64,000 nt of DNA from Albimonas pacifica. Lineage in GTDB: Bacteria; Pseudomonadota; Alphaproteobacteria; Rhodobacterales; Rhodobacteraceae. This document shows positions 55,100-63,544 of the stretch, in pieces (within the stretch, counting starts at the first letter, position 1; every line of letters starts with the position of its first letter). Below the pieces are notes generated by a model. The model made no database searches. It was not told where the DNA came from and saw only the letters and a list, made by a program, of their open reading frames with translations. The position numbers were made by a program, and so were the translations under genes. The stretch lies in NCBI RefSeq assembly GCF_900113695.1, contig NZ_FOQH01000001.1, positions 248,001-312,000 on the forward strand. The letters are read 5' to 3'.

Positions 55100-55960
55100 G
55101 TGGGGCAGGTTCCTGGCGTCGGTCGAAAGAGGGCGCGGTCGCGGGACGGTCACGGGGGCGCGGCCGGGGCGGGGCGGGCCGGCGCCGTGCAGGGCGGCGC
55201 GAGGCTGAAGCCCATGCCCCGCGGCGCGCGGCTGGTTCGCCTCATGCGCGATCGAGGCCGCCAGCTCCGCCAGGCTCGAGGCGCGGGAGGCCTGCGCCAG
55301 CCGGTCGAGCGCGCGGCGGAGCTCCTCCTGCGGGCGGACCTCGTCGTCGACGTCCAGCAGCGCCCCGGTCGGCCGGGTCACGACGCCGCCGCCGTCGCGC
55401 TGGCCGGCCAGGCGGCTCTCCGCCCGGCGATAGACGCCGTCGGCGCGATGCAGGCGATAGCGCGCCGTCAGGGGCCCGTTCTTCCTCGGCGCGCCCGCGG
55501 CGCGGTCGAGCGACGGCGCGGCCGAGACCCGGCGCCAGCGCCAGGCCCCGTCGGCGCGCCGCAGGCGGCGCTCGCTCCCGAAGGTCCCGCCCCGTTCCAT
55601 CGCCTGCCGCTGCATGGCGCGCACCCGGTCGAGGTCGTCGGGGGGGATCGCCTCGGTCAGCATCGCGCGACAGACCTCGGCGAAGGCGATGCAGGGGGGG
55701 CGCTTGACGTCGAAGCTCTCCGCGCGCGGCCGAAACAGCGCGCGACGCTGGGGCCGACGTCGTCGAAGCCGCCGTCCGCCTCGGCGGACCGGGCGTGGAC
55801 GGTCATGCCCTCGACGATCCTCCGGGCCGCGCGGTCGAGCCTCCGCTCCTGCGCACCGCGCCGGGCGGGACCACGGCGCAGGCCGGACGCCGGCGCCGCG
55901 CCCAGGGCCGCGCCGAGCGCCGTGGCGACGAGGGCGGCCAGGATCGGCGGGTCGATCATG
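55100..55960 (-). pseudogene. Decayed PAS/histidine kinase
   Basis: Minus-strand translation shows kinase fragments that never assemble into an intact gene. A PAS-like piece (FAEVCRAMLTEAIPPDDLDRV, then GSERRLRRADGAWRWRRV) runs into a dimerisation helix (AELAASIAHEANQP). After this the sequence becomes Arg/Pro-rich, as expected after a frameshift, and no ATP domain follows. A second frame at 55657-55960 encodes a short hydrophobic N-terminus (ILAALVATALGAALG) that may be the original start, joined by another frameshift near 55700. The AHEANQP motif resembles that of the intact kinase at 53282. Confidence 0.55.
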
Positions 55961-55975
55961 CGGCGCGCGCGGCGG

Positions 55976-56200
55976 TCATGGCGACGCGTCGCCGTCGTCC
56001 GGGACCACCGCGGCCCGCTGCGCGGCGGCGATGCGCCCGGCGCGGGCCGGGAGATGCGCGAGGGCCGCCGGCGAGGGCGCGGCGTCGCGCGACGTCCGCC
56101 CGGACGGCGCCGGCCGGACCGCCACATGCGCGAGGCGGGCGGCCTCGGCCTCGATCCCGCGTCGCGTCTGGGGCGCGGCGCGGACCGGCAGATCGGGCAT
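55976..56200 (-). CDS. Possible 74-residue hypothetical protein
   Basis: A 74-codon frame with a strong GGAGGAGG site directly upstream of ATG 56200. The product is Ala/Arg/Pro-rich with no recognisable domain. It is upstream of the decayed kinase on the same strand. The good ribosome-binding site is the only support; the frame could be chance in this GC-rich DNA. Confidence 0.3.
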   Translation of the reverse strand: MPDLPVRAAPQTRRGIEAEAARLAHVAVRPAPSGRTSRDAAPSPAALAHLPARAGRIAAAQRAAVVPDDGDASP

Positions 56201-56473
56201 CGGACCTCCTCCGCGCCGCCGTCGGCAAGTCCGACGGGGCCGATCCTGCCGCGACCCCGCCCCCCCGGTCGATACTCCAAAGGGAGGATCGACGCGCGCG
56301 CCGGCACGCCCGCGCGGACGCCCTGCCGCCCGTGCCGCGCATCCGACCAAGGGCCTAGCGCGCAAGCCCTGCGGCCGATGGCCGGGGCGCCTCCCGGGCC
56401 GCATCGTCGGGCCGGGCCGCAGCGCCGCCGCTCCGGCGCCGCGCGGACCCGAGATGCGGAAAGGAGCACGGAT

Positions 56474-57262
56474 ATGCAGCGTTCGGAGAAGCCGGGGGCG
56501 GGACGGATCGTCGTGGTCGGCGGCACGGGCCTGATCGGCGTCCGCGTGACGGCGCGGCTGCGCGCCATGGGACGCGAGGCGGTCGCCGTCTCGCCGGCCA
56601 CGGGGGTCGACGCCTATGCCGGCGCCGGCCTGGACGACGCGCTCGCCGGGGCCGAGGCCGTGATCGACCTGGTCAACGCGCCCAGCTGGGAACCGGCGGC
56701 TGTCCTCGACTTCTTCCGCACCGCCTCGCGCAATCTCGCCGCGGCGGGGCGGCGGGCGGGGCTGCGCCATCACCTCGCCCTATCGATCGTCGGCGTCGAC
56801 CGGATGCCGGACAACGCCTACTTCCTGGGCAAGCTCGCGCAGGAGCAGGGGCTGCGCGAGGGCGGCCTGCCCTGGACCGTGGTCCGCTCGACCCAGTTCA
56901 TGGAGTTCCTGACCGCCATCGCCGACGGCGCCGAGACCGGCGGCGAGGTGCGCGCGCCGGTCGGCCAGCTCCAGCCGATCGCGGCCGAAGACGTGGCCGA
57001 GGCGGTCGCGACCGCCGCCCTCTCGCCCCCCGCGATGGGCGTGATCGAGATCGCCGGCCCCGAGCGCGCGCCCCTCGACGCGATGCTGCGCCGCCGGCTC
57101 GCCGCCGCCGGCGACCTGCGTCCCGTCCTGAGCGATCCCGACGCCCGCTACTTCGGCGGCCGCGTCGAGGCCTTGTCGCTCGTTCCCCTGGGCGAGGCGC
57201 GCCTCGGGCGCCTCGACCTCGACGCCTGGCTGCAGCGCCAGGCCCTTGCCAAGTCCGCCTGA
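56474..57262 (+). CDS. NmrA-like NAD(P)-binding protein (atypical SDR)
   Basis: A 262-residue Rossmann-fold protein with the nucleotide motif GGTGLIG at residues 16-22 and later GLPWTVVRSTQFMEFLTAIA and LQPIAAEDVAEAVA, both typical of NmrA/atypical SDR proteins. Residues expected for a full catalytic Tyr-x-x-x-Lys are weak (YFLGKLAQE contains Y...K). AAGGAG lies eight bases before the ATG. The next gene is a secreted cupin 14 bases downstream, so the two are likely co-transcribed. Confidence 0.85.
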   Translation: MQRSEKPGAGRIVVVGGTGLIGVRVTARLRAMGREAVAVSPATGVDAYAGAGLDDALAGAEAVIDLVNAPSWEPAAVLDFFRTASRNLAAAGRRAGLRHHLALSIVGVDRMPDNAYFLGKLAQEQGLREGGLPWTVVRSTQFMEFLTAIADGAETGGEVRAPVGQLQPIAAEDVAEAVATAALSPPAMGVIEIAGPERAPLDAMLRRRLAAAGDLRPVLSDPDARYFGGRVEALSLVPLGEARLGRLDLDAWLQRQALAKSA

Positions 57263-57276
57263 AAGGAGCCGATCCG

Positions 57277-57693
57277 ATGCGCGCCATCGCCCGAACCGCC
57301 GCCGCCTGTCTCGCCGCCTGCCTTCTGACGCCCGCCCCCGCGCTTGCGGACGGCGGGACGATCACCCTCGTCTACGACCAGCCGATCCCGAACCTGCCGG
57401 GCAAGAGCCTGAAGGGCGTGCTGGTCGAATACGCGCCCGGCGGCTACAGCCCCGCCCATGTCCACGCGCCCTCGGCCCTGATCTACGCCACCGTTCTCGA
57501 GGGCGCGGTGAGGATGCAGATCAACGGCGGCGAGAGCAGGGTCTATCGCGCGCTGGAAAGCTTCACCGAGATGCCCGGCGACTTCCATGACGTCAGCTCC
57601 AACGCCTCGACGAGCGAGCCCGCCAAGCTGCTCGCGGTCTTCGTGGTGAACAGCGACGAGACCGAGCTGACCACCTTCCGCCCGCACCGCTGA
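57277..57693 (+). CDS. Exported cupin-domain protein
   Basis: A 138-residue protein with a Sec signal peptide (residues 1-24, ALA/D cleavage) and a single cupin barrel. The first motif, GGYSPAHVHAPSALIYATVLEGAV, carries two histidines and the second, FTEMPGDFHDVSSNAS, a further histidine; these would bind one metal ion in the periplasm. Short exported cupins of this kind often accompany oxidoreductase or hydrolase genes; no specific function is known. Confidence 0.85.
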   Translation: MRAIARTAAACLAACLLTPAPALADGGTITLVYDQPIPNLPGKSLKGVLVEYAPGGYSPAHVHAPSALIYATVLEGAVRMQINGGESRVYRALESFTEMPGDFHDVSSNASTSEPAKLLAVFVVNSDETELTTFRPHR

Positions 57694-57728
57694 CGCGGCG
57701 CGCGCCGCCTCCCTCCGTCTCCCGCCCG

Positions 57729-57754
57729 GGCGCGGGCCGTCGGCGGCCCGCGCC
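57729..57754 (+). terminator. Hairpin after the cupin gene
   Basis: A perfect 11-bp stem (57729-57739 with 57744-57754) with a TCGG tetraloop, 36 bases after the cupin stop. Only two T residues follow. Probable terminator of the NmrA-cupin transcript. Confidence 0.55.
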
Positions 57755-57954
57755 TTCGGCGCGCCCGACGCCCGCGCGCGATGTCCGTCTCCTGCGCGAT
57801 CCAGAGGGCGGACCCGGCTCATCCCAAGGTCCTGGTCCGCTCGCCCGAGGCCGGATGGAAGGCCCCCGGCCCGGAGCGCACCCTGCGCAGGTCGACGCGT
57901 TCCGCCCCCGGACGGGGCGCGCCGACCTCCCGTTCCCTGCAGAGGCGACGTGCC

Positions 57955-58977
57955 ATGCAACACCCTTCCTCCCGGCCGGCCGGCGGCCCGCCCCCCGAAG
58001 ACCTGGCGCCCGACGGCGTGCTCCGCCGGCGCGTGATGATCGGCGCGGCGGCCGCGGCCGCCGCGTTTTCCCTGCCCCTCGCCGCGGCCGCGCAGGCCCC
58101 GGCCTCCTCCCCCTCCATTACCGGAACCGAGCCGATGAGCTTCGTCACCACCCCCGACGGCGTCGAGATCTTCTACAAGGACTGGGGCCCGAAGGACGCC
58201 CGGCCCATCGTCTTCCACCACGGCTGGCCGCTGTCCTCGGACGACTGGGACGCGCAGATGCTGTTCTTCCTGGCCAACGGCCACCGCGTCGTCGGCATCG
58301 ACCGGCGCGGCCACGGGCGGTCCTCGCAGGTCTCCGACGGCCACGACATGGACCACTACGCCGCCGACGCCGCCACGGTGGTGCGCAAGCTGGACCTGAA
58401 GGGCGCCGTGCACGTCGGCCACTCGACCGGCGGCGGCGAGGCGCTGCACTACGTCGCCCGCCACGGCCAGCCCGAGGGCCGGGTCGCGGGCCTGGTCCTG
58501 ATCGGCGCGGTGCCGCCGCTGATGCTCAGGACGGCCGCGAACCCCGGCGGCCTGCCGATGGAGGTCTTCGACGGCATGCGCCGGGCGCTGGCGGCCAACC
58601 GCGCCCAGTTCTACCGCGCCCTCCCCGAGGGCCCGTTCTACGGCTACAACCGCGCCGGCGCGGCGCCCTCGGAGGCGGTGATCGCCAACTGGTGGCGGCA
58701 GGGCATGATGGGCGGCGCCAAGGCGCATTACGACGGCATCAAGGCCTTCTCGGAGACCGATTTCACCGAGGACCTGAAGACCGTCTCGGTCCCCACGCTG
58801 GTGCTGCACGGCGAGGACGACCAGATCGTCCCCATCGCGGATTCGGCGCCGCTGTCGGCGAAGTTGCTCAGGAACGGCGAGCTGAAGACCTACCCCGGCC
58901 TGCCCCACGGCCTGTGCACCACCCATGCCGAGGTGGCGAACCGCGACCTGCTCGCCTTCGTGCGCGCCTTGGTCTGA
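57955..58977 (+). CDS. Exported alpha/beta hydrolase (non-heme chloroperoxidase/esterase-like)
   Basis: A 340-residue hydrolase with a twin-arginine-like signal (LRRRVMIGAAAAAAAF) and cleavage near AAAQA. Catalytic features: the nucleophile S157 in GHSTGG (155-160), HGEDDQIVP with the acid, and LPHGLCTTH with the histidine; oxyanion region HHGWPLSSDDW and RRGHGRS are typical of the cofactor-free haloperoxidase/esterase group. I chose ATG 57955 (AGAGG upstream) over ATG 57781, whose extra 58 residues are low-complexity. Its gene is followed by the IS6 remnant. Confidence 0.88.
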   Translation: MQHPSSRPAGGPPPEDLAPDGVLRRRVMIGAAAAAAAFSLPLAAAAQAPASSPSITGTEPMSFVTTPDGVEIFYKDWGPKDARPIVFHHGWPLSSDDWDAQMLFFLANGHRVVGIDRRGHGRSSQVSDGHDMDHYAADAATVVRKLDLKGAVHVGHSTGGGEALHYVARHGQPEGRVAGLVLIGAVPPLMLRTAANPGGLPMEVFDGMRRALAANRAQFYRALPEGPFYGYNRAGAAPSEAVIANWWRQGMMGGAKAHYDGIKAFSETDFTEDLKTVSVPTLVLHGEDDQIVPIADSAPLSAKLLRNGELKTYPGLPHGLCTTHAEVANRDLLAFVRALV

Positions 58978-58989
58978 GCCCGGCGCCCG

Positions 58990-59270
58990 GGCGCGGCGGC
59001 GACGCCGGCGCGGCCCAGATGGCGGATCGGGCCGCGGATGCGGATGAAGGCCTCGACCAGATGCCGGCGGCGGCGGGGGGCCGCGGGCGTCGCTCCCGGA
59101 TCGGCTTGGCAGGGGCGGCGCCGAACCTATGCATCCAGCGGCGCACCGTCTCGTGGGAGACGTCGATCCCGCGCGCGGGCCGCGGGTCCCCCGCATCCCG
59201 GCGGCTCAGGGCGAAGCGGAGGTGGAGCCAGACCGCGTGCCGGACGACCGGCGGCAGCCGATGGCGCGCA
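58990..59270 (-). pseudogene. Decayed IS6-family transposase fragment
   Basis: In the minus frame ending left of 59065 the translation reads LPPVVRHAVWLHLRFALSRRD, then GIDVSHETVRRWMHRFG, matching the N-terminal helix-turn-helix region of IS6 transposases. A shift of frame near 59065 continues as RHLVEAFIRIRGPIRHLGRA, where the first catalytic Asp of the DDE triad (usually HLDE) is Val. The rest is missing and I see no terminal repeats. An old, inactive insertion remnant. Confidence 0.72.
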
Positions 59271-59452
59271 GGAAACCGGGCGCAGGCCCGGGCCTTTCGC
59301 GCCGCGTCTCGGCATTCCACCCGGTCGAGGCGTCGAACCCGGCGGCAGGACGAGGATCTGAACCGGGCCTGCCGCCGAAAACCTGTCCGCGGATCGGAGC
59401 CTACCCCGGCGCCTGACGGGGAGGTCGGAATGGATCGTTCCCGCGAAGGCCG

Positions 59453-61795
59453 TCAGCCGCTGCGCACCTCGCGGAACGGCACGCCCCGATCCGGCTCCGC
59501 CTCGCGCGGGAGACCGAGGACGCGCTCCGCGATGATGTTGCGCTGGATCTGGTCGGTGCCGCCGCCGATGGAGGTGAAATAGGCGTTCAGCGCCAGGAAG
59601 TTGGCGTCGTCGGCGAGCGGGTGCTCGGGCCCGTCCAGAAGGCTCTCGGCCCCCAGGATGGCGGTGCGCATCCGCGCCTCCTCATGCAGCACGCGCGACA
59701 TCGCGAGCTTGCCCAGCGACATCACGGGAGAGGAGGTGTCGCCCCGTTCCAGCGCCGCCTTGCCGCGCGCGTTGTTAAGCGCCAGCAGGCGGCGCAGCGC
59801 CAGCACGCCCGCCAGGTCCTGGCGCAGCGCCGGGTCGTCCAGCCGCCCCCGGGCGCGGGCCAGCGCCACGAGGTCGTCCGACATCCGCTCCCGCCGCGCG
59901 CCGCGGGGCCCTTCGCCCATCACCCCGCGCTCGTAGGCCAGCGCGGTCTGCAGAACCCGCCAGCCGCCGTTCAGCGGGCCGACGATGTTGGCCGCCGGCG
60001 CCCGGGCGCCGGCGAGGAACACCTCGTTGAAATGGGCTTCCCCGGTGACCTGGGGAAGCGGGCGGACCTCCACCCCCGGCTGCTTCATGGGCAGCATGAA
60101 GAAGGTGATCCCGGCATGCTTGGGCGCGTCCCAGTCGGTGCGCGCGATCAGCATCCCGTAGTCGGCATGCGCCGCGCCGGAGGTCCACACCTTCTGGCCG
60201 TCGATCACGTAGTCGTCGCCGTCCCGCTCCGCCCGCGTCCGGATCCCGGCGAGGTCCGAGCCCGCGGCGGGTTCGCTGTAGAGCAGGCAGGTGGTCAGCT
60301 CGCGCCGCAGCAGCGGCGGGATCATCGCGCGCTTCATCGCCTCGTCGCCGAGGTCGAAGATCGTGCAGGCGGCGAGGTTGCTCTTGTCCTGGCGCGCGCC
60401 GGGGGCGCCGACGCGGGCGAATTCCTCGTCCACCACCAGCGCCTGCTCGACGTCGAGGCCGCGGCCGAACCAGGCCTCGGGCCAGGTCGGCACGCCCCAG
60501 CCGGCGTCCAGCACCCGGACGAACCAGGCCTTCACCTCGGGGGGCAGGCGCCACTTGTCCTCGACCGTGGGCAGGTCGTCGCGCCAGTTGGCCGCGAGCC
60601 AGGCGCGCACCTCGGCGCGCAGCGCGGCGCGGGCCGGGTCGTCGTCCGCGTCGGGGGCGGCGGCCGATGCCGATGCGGGCGTCGCGGCCGGGTGCTCGAG
60701 CGCCGTCAGGAACCGCTCGCGATGGAACGGGGCGGCGCCGAAAAGCTGCGCCGTGGCGCGGGCCCGGCGCAGGTAGAGATGGGCCGGATGCGCCCAGGTG
60801 AAGGCGATGCCGCCATGCATCTGGATCGCGTCCGCGGCCACGCGTCCGCAGGCCTCGGCGCAGGCGAACGCGGCCAGCGGCACGGCGGACGCGGCCCGCG
60901 CGCCGCCCTCGGCCAGCGCCTCGGCGGCGTCGCGGGCGGCGGAGGTCGCGGTCTCCACGTCCAGCAGGCGGTCGGCGGCCATGTGCTTGATCGCCTGGAA
61001 GCTGCCGATGGGCCGGCCGAACTGGATGCGGGTCCGGGCGTAGTCGACGGTCATCTCGAACACCCGCCGGGCGCCGCCGGCCTGCTCTCCCGCCATCGCG
61101 ACCAGCGCGAGGTCCAGCGCCGCCCGGATCGGCGCCCAGCCCGGGCGGCCGACCTGCACGGCGGGCGCGTCCCGGAAGTCGATCCGGGAAAGGCGCAGGG
61201 TCCGGTCGAAGGTCGGCAGGGGCGTGCGCGTCACGCCCGGGGCGTCGGCCGCCACCGCGAAGAGGCCGATCTCCTCCCCCGTCCGCGCCGCGACCAGCAG
61301 CAGGTCCGCGGCCTGGCCGTGGGTCACGTAGTCCGCGACGCCGGTCAGCGAGGCGGCGTCGCCCGCGCCCGTGGCGCAGACCGCGACTCCCTCCGGCGTC
61401 CAGTCCCCGCGCGTCGAGGTCAGGGCCGCGGTGGCGATCGTCGTGCCCGCGGCGATTCCCGGCAGATGCGCCGCCTGCGCCGCGCGGTCGCCGCTGGCCG
61501 CCAGCAGCCCCGCGGCGAGCACGGAGGAGGACAGGAACGGCGAGCAGAGCAGCGCCGCGCCCATCGCCTCGGCCACCGGTTCCAGCTCCACCGGACCGAG
61601 GCCGGCGCCGCCGAATTCGGGAGCGACCAGCAGGCCGACCACGCCCATCGCGGCCAGCTCGCGCCACAAGGCGGGATCGAAGCCCTCGGGCGTCTCCATG
61701 GCGGCGCGGACGGCGGCTTCCGTGCTGCGGTCGCGCAGCAGCGCGGCGACCGCGTCGCGGATCGCGCGGCGCTCCTCGATCGTGGTGTGAATCAC
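59453..61795 (-). CDS. Fused double acyl-CoA dehydrogenase
   Basis: A 780-residue protein made of two acyl-CoA dehydrogenase domains, about 1-368 and 385-780, joined by an Ala/Pro/Asp linker. The first half ends with DAIQMHGGIAFTWAHPAHLYLRRA and the second with SIGGGTDQIQRNIIAERVLGLPRE. This mirrors the heteromeric FadE26/27-type dehydrogenases, whose subunits are usually separate genes. The glutamate expected in the TWEH segment is A335, and the IYEGT position in the second half is G745, so neither half shows the standard catalytic base. Likely FAD-dependent desaturation of a bulky acyl-CoA, if active. The gene stands alone. Confidence 0.87.
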   Translation of the reverse strand: MIHTTIEERRAIRDAVAALLRDRSTEAAVRAAMETPEGFDPALWRELAAMGVVGLLVAPEFGGAGLGPVELEPVAEAMGAALLCSPFLSSSVLAAGLLAASGDRAAQAAHLPGIAAGTTIATAALTSTRGDWTPEGVAVCATGAGDAASLTGVADYVTHGQAADLLLVAARTGEEIGLFAVAADAPGVTRTPLPTFDRTLRLSRIDFRDAPAVQVGRPGWAPIRAALDLALVAMAGEQAGGARRVFEMTVDYARTRIQFGRPIGSFQAIKHMAADRLLDVETATSAARDAAEALAEGGARAASAVPLAAFACAEACGRVAADAIQMHGGIAFTWAHPAHLYLRRARATAQLFGAAPFHRERFLTALEHPAATPASASAAAPDADDDPARAALRAEVRAWLAANWRDDLPTVEDKWRLPPEVKAWFVRVLDAGWGVPTWPEAWFGRGLDVEQALVVDEEFARVGAPGARQDKSNLAACTIFDLGDEAMKRAMIPPLLRRELTTCLLYSEPAAGSDLAGIRTRAERDGDDYVIDGQKVWTSGAAHADYGMLIARTDWDAPKHAGITFFMLPMKQPGVEVRPLPQVTGEAHFNEVFLAGARAPAANIVGPLNGGWRVLQTALAYERGVMGEGPRGARRERMSDDLVALARARGRLDDPALRQDLAGVLALRRLLALNNARGKAALERGDTSSPVMSLGKLAMSRVLHEEARMRTAILGAESLLDGPEHPLADDANFLALNAYFTSIGGGTDQIQRNIIAERVLGLPREAEPDRGVPFREVRSG

Positions 61796-62148
61796 GTCGG
61801 CATCCTCCCGGCAGCCGTGTCCGCGGCGATCCGAGCGCCGCCGGCCCGCCTTCGACGGGCGGGTCCGGGAGCTACCGTAAGGGCCCCTTCGATCTTTTCC
61901 AAGCAGGGCGCGCGGCGATCCGGCGTTCGGCAGCCTCTTCGCGATGCGCCCGCGCCGCGGCCTTGCGGGATCTCGGCCTGGAGGTCCGCCCCGTGACCGA
62001 CGCCCGGTCGAACGACCGGGCCGAAGTCTCCCCTCGCCCCACCCGCAAGCGGAAGCGCCGCCGTATCAGGCGATCGCTCGATGACGTGACGGCGCCGGTG
62101 CGGCGCATGCCCGGGCCTGTCGCATCGCGCTCCGGGCCGCCATCCGGT
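61796..62148. other. 353-base intergenic region, nothing recognised
   Basis: Upstream of the dehydrogenase fusion and downstream of the flippase. A 78-codon minus frame (61872-62108) is Arg-rich and lacks a ribosome-binding site. It must contain the dehydrogenase promoter, but no clear boxes are visible. Confidence 0.5.
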
Positions 62149-63471
62149 CTACGTGTCGACGCCCGCGACCCCTTGCGCCTTGCCCAGCATCGATCGTCCG
62201 GCGACGCCGAGGGCGCCGTGGTAGAGCGCGGCGTGAGCGAGGATCGCGACGCCGACCCCGGTCACGCCCGAACGGTCCGCAAGCAGCAGCGCCAGCGGCA
62301 GGTACAGGGCCGCCGCGGCGGACTGGATCGCCAGCGCCGAGCCGGCGCGGTTGGCGGCCAGATAGGCGGGTTCCAGGGCGAAGCCGAGCGCCCCGATCAG
62401 CGCGCCTGCGGTCAAGAGCTGGAACAGCGGCGCATGGCGCGCCATCTCCGGCCCGTAGACATGCGCGACCAGCGGGTCGAGCACGGCGAACAGCACCGCC
62501 GCGAAGATCAGCGCCGCGAGCGCCGTGGTCCAGAGCTGCCGGACCAGGAAGCGCGCCAGCGCCTGCCACTCGCCGCGCGCGGTCAGCCGCGACAGGTCCG
62601 GCAGCACCAGCGGGCCGAGAACCCGCGCGGGCTTGGCGATCGAGGCCGCGAACTGGCGCGCGATCTCGAAGGCGCCGGCCGCCTCGGCGCCGAGACGCGC
62701 GCCGACCAGCATCGTGGTCAGATGGCTCACCGACAGCTGCACCGTGCTGGCGGCGTTGGTGAGCAGGAGGAACCGCCAGACCCCCGGAAACCGCGTGCCC
62801 GCGCGGAGCCACGGGGTCTCGAACCGCGGCCGCAGGCGACGGCGGCGCATCTCGCGCGCGAAGACCGCGAACACCCATGCGCCGCTGAGCACCGAGGCCG
62901 TGAACCAGGCGGCGGCGATATGCAGGGCGCCGCCGTCCAGCGCGACGGCCGCCCCGACCCCGACCAGGCGGAAGACCGCGTTCAGCGCGTGCTGCGCGGC
63001 CAGCACGTCCACCCGGTCGAACAGCCTGAGCGCGCCGTTGGGCGTGGCCTGCATGATGAAGGGGATGCAGATCAGGAACCAGGGCGCGAACTCGGCCACC
63101 GCCTCGGGCCATTCGAACAGGTCCCGCGCCAGCGGAAGGAAGGCCAGCGCGGCGCCGATCGCCGCGAGGCTGGCGACGATGTCGAGCCCCAGCGCGAAGC
63201 CCAGCAGGTTCTCGAGCCCGCGGCGGTCCCGCGGGGCCTCCAGCATGGCGCCGTAGCGCAGGATCGCCTGCCAGGACTGGAACTTCAGCACGTCGGAGAA
63301 CAGGCGCGCATAGGCGTGCAGCAGCAGCGCGACGCCCAGGTCGCCGAGCCCGAAGGCGCGCAGCGCCAGCGCGCTGGTCGCCAGGTTGACGAGCCCGAAG
63401 ACCGCGCGTCCGCCCAGCAGCAGGCCGGCGTTGCGGATCAGGCGTCCATGAATGGTGTCGCGGCGGATCAG
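62149..63471 (-). CDS. Polysaccharide/lipid-linked oligosaccharide flippase-like membrane protein
   Basis: About 440 residues of a Wzx/MATE-like flippase with roughly twelve hydrophobic segments. The first ATG in frame (63291) would remove the first transmembrane helix, whose sequence (LIRNAGLLLGGRAVFGLVN) continues upstream without a stop. The best start is a CTG at 63471 with AGGAG eight bases upstream, giving an N-terminus beginning IRRDTIHGRLIRN. Later helices include GFALGLDIVASLAAIGAALAF and a conserved-type centre LLLTNAASTVQLSVSHLTTMLVGARLG. With the adjacent CDP-glycerol transferase-like gene it suggests capsule or cell-surface polysaccharide export. Confidence 0.8.
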   Translation of the reverse strand: MIRRDTIHGRLIRNAGLLLGGRAVFGLVNLATSALALRAFGLGDLGVALLLHAYARLFSDVLKFQSWQAILRYGAMLEAPRDRRGLENLLGFALGLDIVASLAAIGAALAFLPLARDLFEWPEAVAEFAPWFLICIPFIMQATPNGALRLFDRVDVLAAQHALNAVFRLVGVGAAVALDGGALHIAAAWFTASVLSGAWVFAVFAREMRRRRLRPRFETPWLRAGTRFPGVWRFLLLTNAASTVQLSVSHLTTMLVGARLGAEAAGAFEIARQFAASIAKPARVLGPLVLPDLSRLTARGEWQALARFLVRQLWTTALAALIFAAVLFAVLDPLVAHVYGPEMARHAPLFQLLTAGALIGALGFALEPAYLAANRAGSALAIQSAAAALYLPLALLLADRSGVTGVGVAILAHAALYHGALGVAGRSMLGKAQGVAGVDT

Positions 63472-63544
63472 GATCGGCTCTCCTGCGGGGCGGCGCGGGC
63501 GGCGGCGGCCCCCATCTACAGGCCGCCGCGCCCGCGAGGCAATC

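Noticed and set aside
61872-62108. 78-codon minus-strand frame between the dehydrogenase fusion and the flippase
   Set aside because: Arg/Ser-rich, no ribosome-binding site or domain.
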